From: Leptoclinus maculatus
Lineage: Eukaryota; Chordata; Actinopteri; Perciformes; Stichaeidae
Direction: 5' to 3'
Length of the DNA stretch: 64,000 nt
NCBI GenBank assembly: GCA_032191485.1
Contig: JAVDOI010000040.1
Coordinates: forward strand, 124,001-188,000
This document shows positions 10,348 through 21,460 of the stretch, in pieces. Both the position numbers and the translations under genes were made by a program. Numbering within the stretch: the stretch's first letter is position 1; each line of letters begins with the position of its first letter. A model generated the notes under the pieces. It was not told where the DNA came from. It did no database searches and saw only the letters and a program-made list of their open reading frames with translations.

Positions 10348-10816
10348 GAGATACTTGAACTCTGTAATTTGGGGCAGCCACTCACTCCCACCCAGGGGTG
10401 AGCAATCCTCCACTTTCTGGTTGAGAACCACGGCTTCGTAATTGTAGGTGCTAACTGTAATCCTGACCGCTTCACACTCGACTGCAAACTGTCCCAGTGC
10501 CTGCTGAAGGTCACGGCCTGATGAAGCCAATAGATCAACATCATCTGCAAAGAGCAGAGAAGCAATTCTGAGGACTTCCAGCTGCACCTCGAGTTGTGTT
10601 GGTCGGGATCTGGAATTCCGCAAACGGCTCATTCCACCATTTGACAATACCCCCAGTCAGGGACAGCAGTTCTCCTCCCTTGTAGGTGCCGAATCTCATC
10701 CAAACCGCTTTACACTTGACTGAAAACTGCCCCTTGTGTGCTGCTCCTGACTAGTCTTATTGTTTGCCAGAACTTCGTTGAGACCAACCAGAAGTCCTTC
10801 TCGATAGCTTTCCCCC
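10348..10816 (-). pseudogene. LINE RT remnant, unit 9
   Basis: FADD, QLEVL variant. Confidence 0.75.
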
Positions 10817-11048
10817 TAAACCAACGTGTGGTAGGAATATCGCATTTCATGGACAAATGATTTTAAATAATAGTATCTTGGTAGTGATGAATTTTCCATT
10901 CTGATGTGCAACCTTTCATGCACATTCATGCATGCTGAGGTAGGTGATCATATTGTCAATGTGAAGCTGTCTCTGACAGCAGGAACAAGTTCGATGTGTA
11001 TCGTCTCTGTGTTAAATGGCTGTTGTCTTACTAGCAGCTGGTAGAAAA

Positions 11049-11120
11049 CTCCCCGTCAGGGAATCGAACCCTGGTCTTCTGCGTGACAAGCAGAGATACT
11101 GTCCACTATACTAACGAGGA
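11049..11120 (-). tRNA. tRNA-Asp-GTC: tRNA-Asp(GTC), unit 9, consensus
   Basis: Consensus copy. Confidence 0.95.
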
Positions 11121-11359
11121 CTGCACTAGTTGCATTTTTGGCTAGTGAAAAAAAAGCGGCGCTGTCCCGGAATTTAAAGGGAATTCTTAGAGCTATACAG
11201 GGGCGGCTTTAAGTGTAGTAGACATTTACTGTCACTCAATGACACAGCAGCTGTCACTGAATCCATTCAGAAATCATGTTGTCTGGCATCTGAAATGTTT
11301 GCAGTCAAGTGTGAATGGTGCATTGAGCCTGGGCACGTGCGCAAAGGTCATTTTCAGCA

Positions 11360-11432
11360 GTTTCCGTAGTGTAGTGGTTATCACGTTCGCCTAACATGCG
11401 AAAGGTCCCCCGTTCGAAACTGGGCGGAAACA
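11360..11432 (+). tRNA. tRNA-Val-AAC: tRNA-Val(AAC), unit 10
   Basis: C38 to T in the anticodon loop, shared with unit 9, but the usual A73 is present. Confidence 0.82.
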
Positions 11433-11612
11433 CTATTGTTTGTTCCTGCTTACTCCACACAATAAAATTCTACTTAGTGGAATTGTCACAAACTGGATCA
11501 TAAGTACAACTGCCCCAGGGTTAGCTTTTCCTCCACACAATCAAAGTCTTCTGAGTTGCGTTCCCAGCAAACTGGATCAAAAGAAGCACTGTGTGAATAA
11601 TGTTTTCTCTCA

Positions 11613-12081
11613 GAGATACTTGAACTCTGTAATTTGGGGCAGCCACTCACTCCCACCCAGGGGTGAGCAATCCTCCACTTTCTGGTTGAGAACCACGGCT
11701 TCGTAATTGTAGGTGCTAACTGTAATCCTGACCGCTTCACACTCGACTGCAAACTGTCCCAGTGCCTGCTGAAGGTCACGGCCTGATGAAGCCAATAGAT
11801 CAACATCATCTGCAAAGAGCAGAGAAGCAATTCTGAGGACCCCCAGCTGCACCTCGAGTTGTGTTGGTCGGGATCTGGAATTCCGCAAACGGCTCATTCC
11901 ACCATTTGACAATACCCCCAGTCAGGGACAGCAGTTCTCCTCCCTTGTAGGTGCCGAATCTCATCCAAACCGCTTTACACTTGACTGAAAACTGCCCCTT
12001 GTGTGCTGCTCCTGACTAGTCTTATTGTTTGCCAGAACTTTGTTGAGACCAACCAGAAGTCCTTCTCGATAGCTTTCCCCC
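11613..12081 (-). pseudogene. LINE RT remnant, unit 10
   Basis: FADD, QLGVL variant, which distinguishes it from unit 9. Confidence 0.75.
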
Positions 12082-12313
12082 TAAACCAACGTGTGGTAGG
12101 AATATCGCATTTCATGGACAAATGATTTTAAATAATAGTATCTTGGTAGTGATGAATTTTCCATTCTGATGTGCAACCTTTCATGCACATTCATGCATGC
12201 TGAGGTAGGTGATCATATTGTCAATGTGAAGCTGTCTCTGACAGCAGGAACAAGCTCGATGTGTATCGTCTCTGTGTTAAATGGCTGTTGTCTTACTAGC
12301 AGCTGGTAGAAAA

Positions 12314-12385
12314 CTCCCCGTCAGGGAATCGAACCCTGGTCTTCTGCGTGACAAGCAGAGATACTGTCCACTATACTAACGAGGA
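12314..12385 (-). tRNA. tRNA-Asp-GTC: tRNA-Asp(GTC), unit 10, consensus
   Basis: Consensus copy. Confidence 0.95.
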
Positions 12386-12624
12386 CTGCACTTGTAGCAT
12401 TTTTGGCTAGTGAAAAAAAAGCGTCGCTGTTCCGGAATTTAAAGGGAATTCTTAGAGCTATACAGGGGCGGCTTTAAGTGTAGTAGACATTTACTGTCAC
12501 TCAATGACACAGCAGCTGTCACTGAATCCATTCAGAAATCATGTTGTCTGGCATCTGAAATGTTTGCAGTCAAGTGTGAATGGTGCATTGAGCCTGGGCA
12601 CGTGCGTAAAGGTCATTTTCAGCA

Positions 12625-12697
12625 GTTTCCGTAGTGTAGTGGTTATCACGTTCGCCTAACACGCGAAAGGTCCCCCGTTCGAAACTGGGCGGAAACA
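12625..12697 (+). tRNA. tRNA-Val-AAC: tRNA-Val(AAC), unit 11, consensus
   Basis: Consensus copy with no private change seen. Confidence 0.85.
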
Positions 12698-12877
12698 CTA
12701 TTGTTTGTTCCTGCTTACTCCACACAATAAAATTCTACTTAGTGGAAATGTCAGAAACTGGATAATAAGTACAACTGCCCCAGGGTTAGCTTTTCCTCCA
12801 CACAATCAAAGTCTTCTGAGTTGCGTTCCCAGCAAACTGGATCAAAAGAAGCACTGTGTGAATAATGTTTTCTCTCA

Positions 12878-13346
12878 GAGATACTTGAACTCTGTAATTT
12901 GGGGCAGCCACTCACTCCCACCCAGGGGTGAGCAATCCTCCACTTTCTGGTTGAGAACCACGGCTTCGTAATTGTAGGTGCTAACTGTAATCCTGACCGC
13001 TTCACACTCGACTGCAAACTGTCCCAGTGCCTGCTGAAGGTCACGGCCTGATGAAGCCAATAGATCAACATCATCTGCAAAGAGCAGAGAAGCAATTCTG
13101 AGGACTTCCAGCTGCACCTCGAGTTGTGTTGGTCGGGATCTGGAATTCCGCAAACGGCTCATTCCACCATTTGACAATACCCCCAGTCAGGGACAGCAGT
13201 TCTCCTCCCTTGTAGGTGCCGAATCTCATCCAAACCGCTTTACACTTGACTGAAAACTGCCCCTTGTGTGCTGCTCCTGACTAGTCTTATTGTTTGCCAG
13301 AACTTCGTTGAGACCAACCAGAAGTCCTTCTCGATAGCTTTCCCCC
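12878..13346 (-). pseudogene. LINE RT remnant, unit 11
   Basis: FADD, QLEVL variant. Confidence 0.75.
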
Positions 13347-13578
13347 TAAACCAACGTGTGGTAGGAATATCGCATTTCATGGACAAATGATTTTAAATAA
13401 TAGTATCTTGGTAGTGATGAATTTTCCATTCTGATGTGCAACCTTTCATGCACATTCATGCATGCTGAGGTAGGTGATCATATTGTCAATGTGAAGCTGT
13501 CTCTGACAGCAGGAACAAGTTCGATGTGTATCGTCTCTGTGTTAAATGGCTGTTGTCTTACTAGCAGCTGGTAGAAAA

Positions 13579-13650
13579 CTCCCCGTCAGGGAATCGAACC
13601 CTGGTCTTCTGCGTGACAAGCAGAGATACTGTCCACTATACTAACGAGGA
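13579..13650 (-). tRNA. tRNA-Asp-GTC: tRNA-Asp(GTC), unit 11, consensus
   Basis: Consensus copy in a unit whose following spacer is 2 bp shorter (GGGTGTTTAAG). Confidence 0.95.
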
Positions 13651-13887
13651 CTGCACTAGTAGCATTTTTGGCTAGTGAAAAAAAAGTGCCGCTGTTCCGG
13701 AATTTAAAGGGAATTCTTAGAGCTATACAGGGGTGTTTAAGTGCAGTAGACATTTACTGTCACTCAATGACACAGCAGCTGTCACTGAATCCATTCAGAA
13801 ATCATGTTGTCTGGCATCTGAAATGTTTGCAGTCAAGTGCGAATGGTGCATTGAGCCTGGGCACGTGCGTAAAGGTCATTTTCAGCA

Positions 13888-13960
13888 GTTTCCGTAGTGT
13901 AGTGGTTATCACGTTCGCCTAACACGCGAAAGGTCCCCCGTTCGAAACTGGGCGGAAACA
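13888..13960 (+). tRNA. tRNA-Val-AAC: tRNA-Val(AAC), unit 12, consensus
   Basis: Consensus copy; its unit carries the TTAA transposon about 1 kb downstream. Confidence 0.85.
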
Positions 13961-14140
13961 CTATTGTTTGTTCCTGCTTACTCCACACAATAAAATTCTA
14001 CTTAGTGGAATTGTCAGGAACTGGATAATAAGTACAACTGCCCCAGGGTTAGCTTTTCCTCCACACAATCAAAGTCTTCTGAGTTGCGTTCCCAGCAAAC
14101 TGGATCAAAAGAAGCACTGTGTGAATAATGTTTTCTCTCA

Positions 14141-14609
14141 GAGATACTTGAACTCTGTAATTTGGGGCAGCCACTCACTCCCACCCAGGGGTGAGCAATC
14201 CTCCACTTTCTGGTTGAGAACCACGGCTTCGTAATTGTAGGTGCTAACTGTAATCCTGACCGCTTCACACTCGACTGCAAACTGTCCCAGTGCCTGCTGA
14301 AGGTCACGGCCTGATGAAGCAAATAGATCAACATAATCTGCAAAGAGCAGAGAAGCAATTCTGAGGACCCCCAGCTGCACTTCGAGTTGTGTTGGTCGGG
14401 ATCCGGAATTCAGCAAACGGCTCATTCCACCATTTGACAATACCCCCAGTCAGGGACAGCAGTTCTCCTCCCTTGTAGGTGCCGAATCTCATCCAAACCT
14501 CTTCACACTTGACTGAAAACTGCCCCTTGTGTGCTGCTCCTGACTAGTCTTATTGTTTGCCAGAACTTCGTTGAGACCAACCAGAAGTCCTTCTCGATAG
14601 CTTTCCCCC
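14141..14609 (-). pseudogene. LINE RT remnant, unit 12, FADY
   Basis: The second catalytic aspartate is Y (FADYVDLF), a loss expected to kill RT activity. Confidence 0.75.
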
Positions 14610-14841
14610 TAAACCAATGTGTGGTAGGAATATCGCATTTCATGGACAAATGATTTTAAATAATAGTATCTTGGTAGTGATGAATTTTCCATTCTGATGT
14701 GCAACCTTTCATGCACATTCATGCATGCTGAGGTAGGTGATCATATCGTCAATGTGAAGCTGTCTCTGACAGCAGGAACAAGTTCGATGTGTATCGTCTC
14801 TGTTTTAAATGGCTGTTGTCTTACTAGCAGCTGGTAGAAAA

Positions 14842-14913
14842 CTCCCCGTCAGGGAATCGAACCCTGGTCTTCTGCGTGACAAGCAGAGATACTGTCCACT
14901 ATACTAACGAGGA
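14842..14913 (-). tRNA. tRNA-Asp-GTC: tRNA-Asp(GTC), unit 12, consensus
   Basis: Consensus copy. The TTAA transposon begins 92 bp upstream of its 5' end, separating it from the next Val gene. Confidence 0.95.
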
Positions 14914-15021
14914 CTGCACTAGTAGCATTTTTGGCTAGTGAAAAAAAAGCGGCGCTATTCCGGAATTTAAAGGGAATTCTTAGAGCTATACAGGGGCGGC
15001 TTTAACCTTTTCCTACCGAGA

Positions 15022-15043
15022 GGGTCCCTTAAGGGTCCCTTAA
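15022..15043. repeat. 11-bp tandem repeat (2 copies) near left end of TTAA element
   Basis: GGGTCCCTTAA occurs twice in tandem and is followed by GGG. Each copy makes a CCCTTAAGGG palindrome centred on TTAA, the element's own target sequence. Confidence 0.85.
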
Positions 15044-15075
15044 GGGAAGCTCCTATATGGTTTGATAAAAATAAT

Positions 15076-15106
<31 letters not shown>

Positions 15107-15557
15107 TGATGTTGCATACCACGTGAAACTTCAGAACCTCGGTTAAAAGACTATTGATGCCATTTGTACATGCTCCAAACACAACTCACTCAAAGCCTAT
15201 TATAATTACTACAGTACCATATTCATATTTCGCCAGGAGTGTGCACACCCACATATCCGGACCTAGCAATCGAAGCTCGATGCTAACAAAGAAACCGAGA
15301 TTGCAGTAAGCATGCCAACAGCACACAGATGAGGGACATATCTGTAACATCTCTCTAAGTCATACTATCACTGAGATATGAGCAAACAGACACCAGCAAC
15401 ACAAATCACATTATCGTTTTTTTATGGCTGGTTGAATTTTCAAAATAAAATAAAAAAAAAAAAAAAAAAAGCCCAAAACTGCTGTATTAGGATGTATTGA
15501 ACACCATTAGTAATATACAAGTGAAATATGTAGTTTGGTACATGAGAAAATTCAAAT

Positions 15558-15584
15558 GGCACACATGGCACACATGGCACACAT
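15558..15584. repeat. 9-bp microsatellite (3 copies) in TTAA element
   Basis: GGCACACAT is repeated three times exactly. It encodes a run of CVP triplets on -, which is a repeat artefact. Confidence 0.85.
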
Positions 15585-16159
15585 GGTGCCCAAATGCACA
15601 TTTTGGAAACCTCGCCTAAACTCTCTGTACTAAAACCTCTAATTTTGTTCTGCTTCACTTTATCAAAGTCAAACTTTGCAGAGAGTGCACTGCTGACATG
15701 TTGTGCTATGATTTGGGAGAGGTGTTAGAAGTGTCAGCTGCCATTATTTCAAAGAAATGATGTCAAAAAGTGCTTTGTCTTCAGGCGAACTTGACACTTT
15801 TCAATTTGAGCTGTGTGCCATCTTCCTTTCCTCTTAACCAGTAACATATACACAATATTTACACAATTCATACGAGCAACCCCTTCTTAGTGTTATTACT
15901 CCATTGAAATTATTCAAATAGACCATGTAGTTAGAGAGTAAGGCCCCTTTGAGTATGGGTATAGTATTTTCGAGCAGAAGCCTAAAAATGAGGCTAGGTA
16001 TGAAAAGGTTAAGTGTAGTAGACATTTACTGTCACTCAATGACACAGCAGCTGTCACTGAATCCATTCAGAAATCATGTTGTCTGGCATCTGAAATGTTT
16101 GCAGTCAAGTGTGAATGGTGCATTGAGCCTGGGCACGTGCGTAAAGGTCATTTTCAGCA

Positions 16160-16232
16160 GTTTCCGTAGTGTAGTGGTTATCACGTTCGCCTAACACGCG
16201 AAAGGTCTCCCGTTCGAAACTGGGCAGAAACA
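16160..16232 (+). tRNA. tRNA-Val-AAC: tRNA-Val(AAC), unit 13, acceptor mismatch
   Basis: GGGCAGAAAC gives C6·A67, the first appearance of this lesion; C49 is T (U49·G65 wobble). Confidence 0.68.
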
Positions 16233-16412
16233 CTATTGTTTGTTCCTGCTTACTCCACACAATAAAATTCTACTTAGTGGAATTGTCAGGAACTGGATAA
16301 TAAGTACAACTGCCCCAGGGTTAGCTTTTCCTCCACACAATCAAAGTCTTCTGAGTTGCGTTCCCAGCAAACTGGATCAAAAGAAGCACTGTGTGAATAA
16401 TGTTTTCTCTCA

Positions 16413-16881
16413 GAGATACTTGAACTCTGTAATTTGGGGCAGCCACTCACTCCCACCCAGGGGTGAGCAATCCTCCACTTTCTGGTTGAGAACCACGGCT
16501 TCGTAATTGTAGGTGCTAACTGTAATCCTGACCGCTTCACACTCGACTGAAAACTGTCCCAGTGCCTGCTGAAGGTCACGGCCTGATGAAGCAAATAGAT
16601 CAACATAATCTGCAAAGAGCAGAGAAGCAATTCTGAGAACCCCCAGCTGCACCTCGAGTTGTGTTGGTCGGGATCCGGAATTCCGCAAACGGCTAATTCC
16701 ACCATTTGACAATACCCCCAGTCAGGGACAGCAGTTCTCCTCCCTTGTAGGTGCCGAATCTCATCCAAACCTCTTCACACTTGACTGAAAACTGCCCCTT
16801 GTGTGCTGCTCCTGACTAGTCTTATTGTTTGCCAGAACTTCGTTGAGACCAACCAGAAGTCCTTCTCGATAGCTTTCCCCC
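16413..16881 (-). pseudogene. LINE RT remnant, unit 13, FADY
   Basis: Shares FADYVDLF with unit 12 across the TTAA insertion; also A to S in GQFSVEC. Confidence 0.75.
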
Positions 16882-17113
16882 TAAACCAATGTGTGGTAGG
16901 AATATCGCATTTCATGGACAAATGATTTTAAATAATAGTATCTTGGTAGTGATGAATTTTCCATTCTGATGTGCAACCTTTCATGCACATTCATGCATGC
17001 TGAGGTAGGTGATCATATCGTCAATGTGAAGCTGTCTCTGACAGCAGGAACAAGTTCGATGTGTATCATCTCTGTTTTAAATGGCTGTTGTCTTACTAGC
17101 AGCTGGTAGAAAA

Positions 17114-17185
17114 CTCCCCGTCAGGGAATCGAACCCTGGTCTTCTGCGTGACAAGCAGAGATACTGTCCACTATACTAACGAGGA
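17114..17185 (-). tRNA. tRNA-Asp-GTC: tRNA-Asp(GTC), unit 13, consensus
   Basis: Consensus copy. Confidence 0.95.
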
Positions 17186-17424
17186 CTGCACTAGTAGCAT
17201 TTTTGGCTAGTGAAAAAAAAGCGGCGCTATTCCGGAATTTAAAGGGAATTCTTAGAGCTATACAGGGGCGGCTTTAAGTGTAGTAGACATTTACTGTCAC
17301 TCAATGACACAGCAGCTGTCACTGAATCCATTCAGAAATCATGTTGTCTGGCATCTGAAATGTTTGCAGTCAAATGTGAATGGTGCATTGAGCCTGGGCA
17401 CGTGCGTAAAGGTCATTTTCAGCA

Positions 17425-17497
17425 GTTTCCGTAGTGTAGTGGTTATCACGTTCGCCTAACACGCGAAAGGTCCCCCGTTCGAAACTGGGCAGAAACA
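17425..17497 (+). tRNA. tRNA-Val-AAC: tRNA-Val(AAC), unit 14, acceptor mismatch
   Basis: C6·A67 lesion with an otherwise consensus T arm. Confidence 0.7.
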
Positions 17498-17677
17498 CTA
17501 TTGTTTGTTCCTGCTTACTCCACACAATAAAATTCTACTTAGTGGAATTGTCAGAAACTGGATAATAAGTACAACTGCCCCAGGGTTAGCTTTTCCTCCA
17601 CACAATCAAAGTCTTCTGAGTTGCGTTCCCAGCAAACTGGATCAAAAGAAGCACTGTGTGAATAATGTTTTCTCTCA

Positions 17678-18146
17678 GAGATACTTGAACTCTGTAATTT
17701 GGGGCAGCCACTCACTCCCACCCAGGGGTGAGCAATCCTCCACTTTCTGGTTGAGAACCACGGCTTCGTAATTGTAGGTGCTAACTGTAATCCTGACCGC
17801 TTCACACTCGACTGCAAACTGTCCCAGTGCGTGCTGAAGGTCACGGCCTGATGAAGCCAATAGATCAACATCATCTGCAAAGAGCAGAGAAGCAATTCTG
17901 AGGACCCCCAGCTGCACCTCGAGTTGTGTTGGTCGGGATCCGGAATTCCGCAAACGGCTCATTCCACCATTTGACAATAACCCCAGTCAGGGACAGCAGT
18001 TCTCCTCCCTTGTAGGTGCCGAATCTCATCCAAACCGCTTCACACTTGACTGAAAACTGCCCCTTGTGTGCTGCTCCTGACTAGTCTTATTGTTTGCCAG
18101 AACTTCGTTGAGACCAACCAGAAGTCCTTCTCGATAGCTTTCCCCC
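17678..18146 (-). pseudogene. LINE RT remnant, unit 14
   Basis: FADD, open frame. Confidence 0.75.
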
Positions 18147-18378
18147 TAAACCAACGTGTGGTAGGAATATCGCATTTCATGGACAAATGATTTTAAATAA
18201 TAGTATCTTGGTAGTGATGAATTTTCCATTCTGATCTGCAACCTTTCACGCACATTCATGCATGCTGAGGTAGGTGATCATATCGTCAATGTGAAGCTGT
18301 CTCTGACAGCAGGAACAAGTTCGATGTGTATCGTCTCTGTGTTAAATGGCTGTTGTCTTAAAAGCAGCTGGTAGAAAA

Positions 18379-18450
18379 CTCCCCGTCAGGGAATCGAACC
18401 CTGGTCTTCTGCGTGACAAGGAGAGATACTGTCCACTATACTAACGAGGA
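18379..18450 (-). tRNA. tRNA-Asp-GTC: tRNA-Asp(GTC), unit 14, anticodon-stem mismatch
   Basis: G30 is C, giving C30·C40 in the anticodon stem. Confidence 0.83.
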
Positions 18451-18687
18451 CTGCACTAGTAGCATTTTTGGCTAGTGAAAAAAAAGTGCCGCTGTTCCGG
18501 AATTTAAAGGGAATTCTTAGAGCTATACAGGGGTGTTTAAGTGCAGTAGACATTTACTGTCACTCAATGACACAGCAGCTGTCACTGAATCCATTCAGAA
18601 ATCATGTTGTCTGGCATCTGAAATGTTTGCAGTCAAGTGTGAATGGTGCATTGAGCCTGGGCACGTGCGTAAAGGTCATTTTCAGCA

Positions 18688-18760
18688 GTTTCCGTAGTGT
18701 AGTGGTTATCACGTTCGCCTAACACGCGAAAGGTCCCCCGTTCGAAACTGGGCGGAAACA
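18688..18760 (+). tRNA. tRNA-Val-AAC: tRNA-Val(AAC), unit 15, consensus
   Basis: Consensus copy with paired acceptor (CGGAAAC). Confidence 0.85.
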
Positions 18761-18940
18761 CTATTGTTTGTTCCTGCTTACTCCACACAATAAAATTCTA
18801 CTTAGTGGAATTGTCACAAACTGGATCATAAGTACAACTGCCCCAGGGTTAGCTTTTCCTCCACACAATCAAAGTCTTCTGAGTTGCGTTCCCAGCAAAC
18901 TGGATCAAAAGAAGCACTGTGTGAATAATGTTTTCTCTCA

Positions 18941-19409
18941 GAGATACTTGAACTCTGTAATTTGGGGCAGCCACTCACTCCCACCCAGGGGTGAGCAATC
19001 CTCCACTTTCTGGTTGAGAACCACGGCTTCGTAATTGTAGGTGCTAACTGTAATCCTGACCGCTTCACACTCGACTGCAAACTGTCCCAGTGCCTGCTGA
19101 AGGTCACGGCCTGATGAAGCCAATAGATCAACATCATCTGCAAAGAGCAGAGAAGCAATTCTGAGGACCCCCAGCTGCACCTCAAGTTGTGTTGGTCGGG
19201 ATCCGGAATTCCGCAAACGGCTCATTCCACCATTTGACAATACCCCCAGTCAGGGACAGCAGTTCTCCTCCCTTGTAGGTGCCGAATCTCATCAAAACCG
19301 CTTCACACTTGACTGAAAACTGCCCCTTGTGTGCTGCTCCTGACTAGTCTTATTGTTTGCCAGAACTTCGTTGAGACCAACCAGAAGTCCTTCTCGATAG
19401 CTTTCCCCC
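18941..19409 (-). pseudogene. LINE RT remnant, unit 15
   Basis: FADD, open frame. Confidence 0.75.
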
Positions 19410-19641
19410 TAAACCAACGTGTGGTAGGAATATCGCATTTCATGGACAAATGATTTTAAATAATAGTATCTTGGTAGTGATGAATTTTCCATTCTGATGT
19501 GCAACCTTTCATGCACATTCATGCATGCTGAGGTAGGTGATCATATCGTCAATGTGAAGCTGTCTCTGACAGCAGGAACAAGTTCGATGTGTATCGTCTC
19601 TGTGTTAAATGGCTGTTGTCTTAGTAGCAGCTGGTAGAAAA

Positions 19642-19713
19642 CTCCCCGTCAGGGAATCGAACCCTGGTCTTCTGCGTGACAAGCAGAGATACTGTCCACT
19701 ATACTAACGAGGA
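19642..19713 (-). tRNA. tRNA-Asp-GTC: tRNA-Asp(GTC), unit 15, consensus
   Basis: Consensus copy. Confidence 0.95.
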
Positions 19714-19952
19714 CTGCACTAGTAGCATTTTTGGCTAGTGAAAAAAAAGCGGCGCTATTCCGGAATTTAAAGGGAATTCTTAGAGCTATACAGGGGCGGC
19801 TTTAAGTGTAGTAGACATTTACTGTCACTCAATGACACAGCAGCTGTCACTGAATCCATTCAGAAATCATGTTGTCTGGCATCTGAAATGTTTGCAGTCA
19901 AATGTGAATGGTGCATTGAGCCTGGGCACGTGCGTAAAGGTCATTTTCAGCA

Positions 19953-20025
19953 GTTTCCGTAGTGTAGTGGTTATCACGTTCGCCTAACACGCGAAAGGTC
20001 CCCCGTTCGAAACTGGGCGGAAACA
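19953..20025 (+). tRNA. tRNA-Val-AAC: tRNA-Val(AAC), unit 16, consensus
   Basis: Consensus copy. Confidence 0.85.
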
Positions 20026-20205
20026 CTATTGTTTGTTCCTGCTTACTCCACACAATAAAATTCTACTTAGTGGAAATGTCAGAAACTGGATAATAAGTAC
20101 AACTGCCCCAGGGTTAGCTTTTCCTCCACACAATCAAAGTCTTCTGAGTTGCGTTCCCAGCTAACTGGATCAAAAGAAGCACTGTGTGAATAATGTTTTC
20201 TCTCA

Positions 20206-20674
20206 GAGATACTTGAACTCTGTAATTTGGGGCAGCCACTCACTCCCACCCAAGGGTGAGCAATCCTCCACTTTCTGGTTGAGAACCACGGCTTCGTAAT
20301 TGTAGGTGCTAACTGTAATCCTGACCGTTTCACACTCGACTGCAAACTGTCCCAGTGCGTGCTGAAGGTCACGGCCTGATGAAGCCAATAGATCAACATC
20401 ATCTGCAAAGAGCAGAGAAGCAATTCTGAGGACCCCCACCTGCACCTCGAGTTGTGTTGGTCGGGATCCGGAATTCCGCAAACGGCTCATTCCACCATTT
20501 GACAATACCCCCAGTCAGGGACAGCAGTTCTCCTCCCTTGTAGGTGCCGAATCTCATCCAAACCGCTTCACACTTGACTGAAAACTGCCCCTTGTGTGCT
20601 GCTCCTGACTAGTCTTATTGTTTGCCAGAACTTCGTTGAGACCAACCAGAAGTCCTTCTCGATAGCTTTCCCCC
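20206..20674 (-). pseudogene. LINE RT remnant, unit 16
   Basis: FADD; ECETV and QVGVL variants. Confidence 0.75.
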
Positions 20675-20896
20675 TAAACCAACGTGTGGTAGGAATATCG
20701 CATTTCATGGACAAATGATTTTAAATAATAGTATCTTGGTAGTGATGAATTTTCCATTCTGATGTGCAACCTTTCATGCATGCTGAGGTAGGTGATCATA
20801 TCGTCAATGTGAAGCTGTCTCTGACAGCAGGAACAAGTTCGATGTGTATCGTCTCTGTTTTAAATGGCTGTTGTCTTACTAGCAGCTGGTAGAAAA

Positions 20897-20968
20897 CTCC
20901 CCGTCAGGGAATCGAACCCTGGTCTTCTGCGTGACAAGCAGAGATACTGTCCACTATACTAACGAGGA
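20897..20968 (-). tRNA. tRNA-Asp-GTC: tRNA-Asp(GTC), unit 16, consensus
   Basis: Consensus copy. Confidence 0.95.
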
Positions 20969-21207
20969 CTGCACTAGTAGCATTTTTGGCTAGTGAAAAA
21001 AAAGCGGCGCTATTCCGGAATTTAAAGGGAATTCTTAGAGCTATACAGGGGCGGCTTTAAGTGTAGTAGACATTTACTGTCACTCAATGACACAGCAGCT
21101 GTCACTGAATCCATTCAGAAATCATGTTGTCTGGCATCTGAAATGTTTGCAGTCAAATGTGAATGGTGCATTGAGCCTGGGCACGTGCGTAAAGGTCATT
21201 TTCAGCA

Positions 21208-21280
21208 GTTTCCGTAGTGTAGTGGTTATCACGTTCGCCTAACACGCGAAAGGTCCCCCGTTCGAAACTGGGCGGAAACA
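21208..21280 (+). tRNA. tRNA-Val-AAC: tRNA-Val(AAC), unit 17, best-equipped copy
   Basis: Consensus body plus TTTT right after the gene. This is the only Val copy with both an otherwise undamaged body and a minimal proximal terminator, so it is the best candidate for an expressed Val gene here. Confidence 0.87.
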
Positions 21281-21281
21281 C

Positions 21282-21285
21282 TTTT
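21282..21285 (+). terminator. TTTT after tRNA-Val of unit 17
   Basis: One A-to-T change turns the usual CTATTG into CTTTTG, giving a minimal Pol III terminator 1 nt after the gene. Only two other Val copies have a proximal T-run. Confidence 0.65.
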
Positions 21286-21460
21286 GTTTGTTCCTGCTTA
21301 CTCCACACAATAAAATTCTACTTAGTGGAATTGTCAGAAACTGGATAATAAATACAACTGCCCCAGGGTTAGCTTTTCCTCCACACAATCAAAGTCTTCT
21401 GAGTTGCGTTCCCAGCAAACTGGATCAAAAGAAGCACTGTGTGAATAATGTTTTCTCTCA

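Larger units (their letters stand above)
15006..16008. mobile_element. Non-autonomous TTAA-target DNA transposon (piggyBac-like MITE)
   Basis: A 1003-bp insertion in the Asp-Val spacer of unit 12. TTAA occurs once at this site in other units and is duplicated here at 15002-15005 and 16009-16012. The ends are imperfect inverted repeats, CCTTTTCCTACC at the left and the complement of CCTTTTCATACC at the right. TTAA duplication with CCTT-type ends fits piggyBac; Kolobok elements also target TTAA, so the superfamily is not certain. No transposase is present. Inside are two A-rich tracts (about 15070-15105 and 15443-15469) and two short tandem repeats. Short frames over the A-rich tracts are not credible genes. 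Confidence 0.8.

Noticed and set aside
13668..13922. 84-codon + frame reading through the spacer into tRNA-Val (also near 18468, 15949 and 61876)
   Set aside because: It ends inside the Val gene and exists only because of local spacer changes; no coding signal.
14967..15182. Minus frame with F/S-rich run in the TTAA element (also 15440-15658)
   Set aside because: The residues come from A-rich tracts and a 9-bp microsatellite; not a gene.
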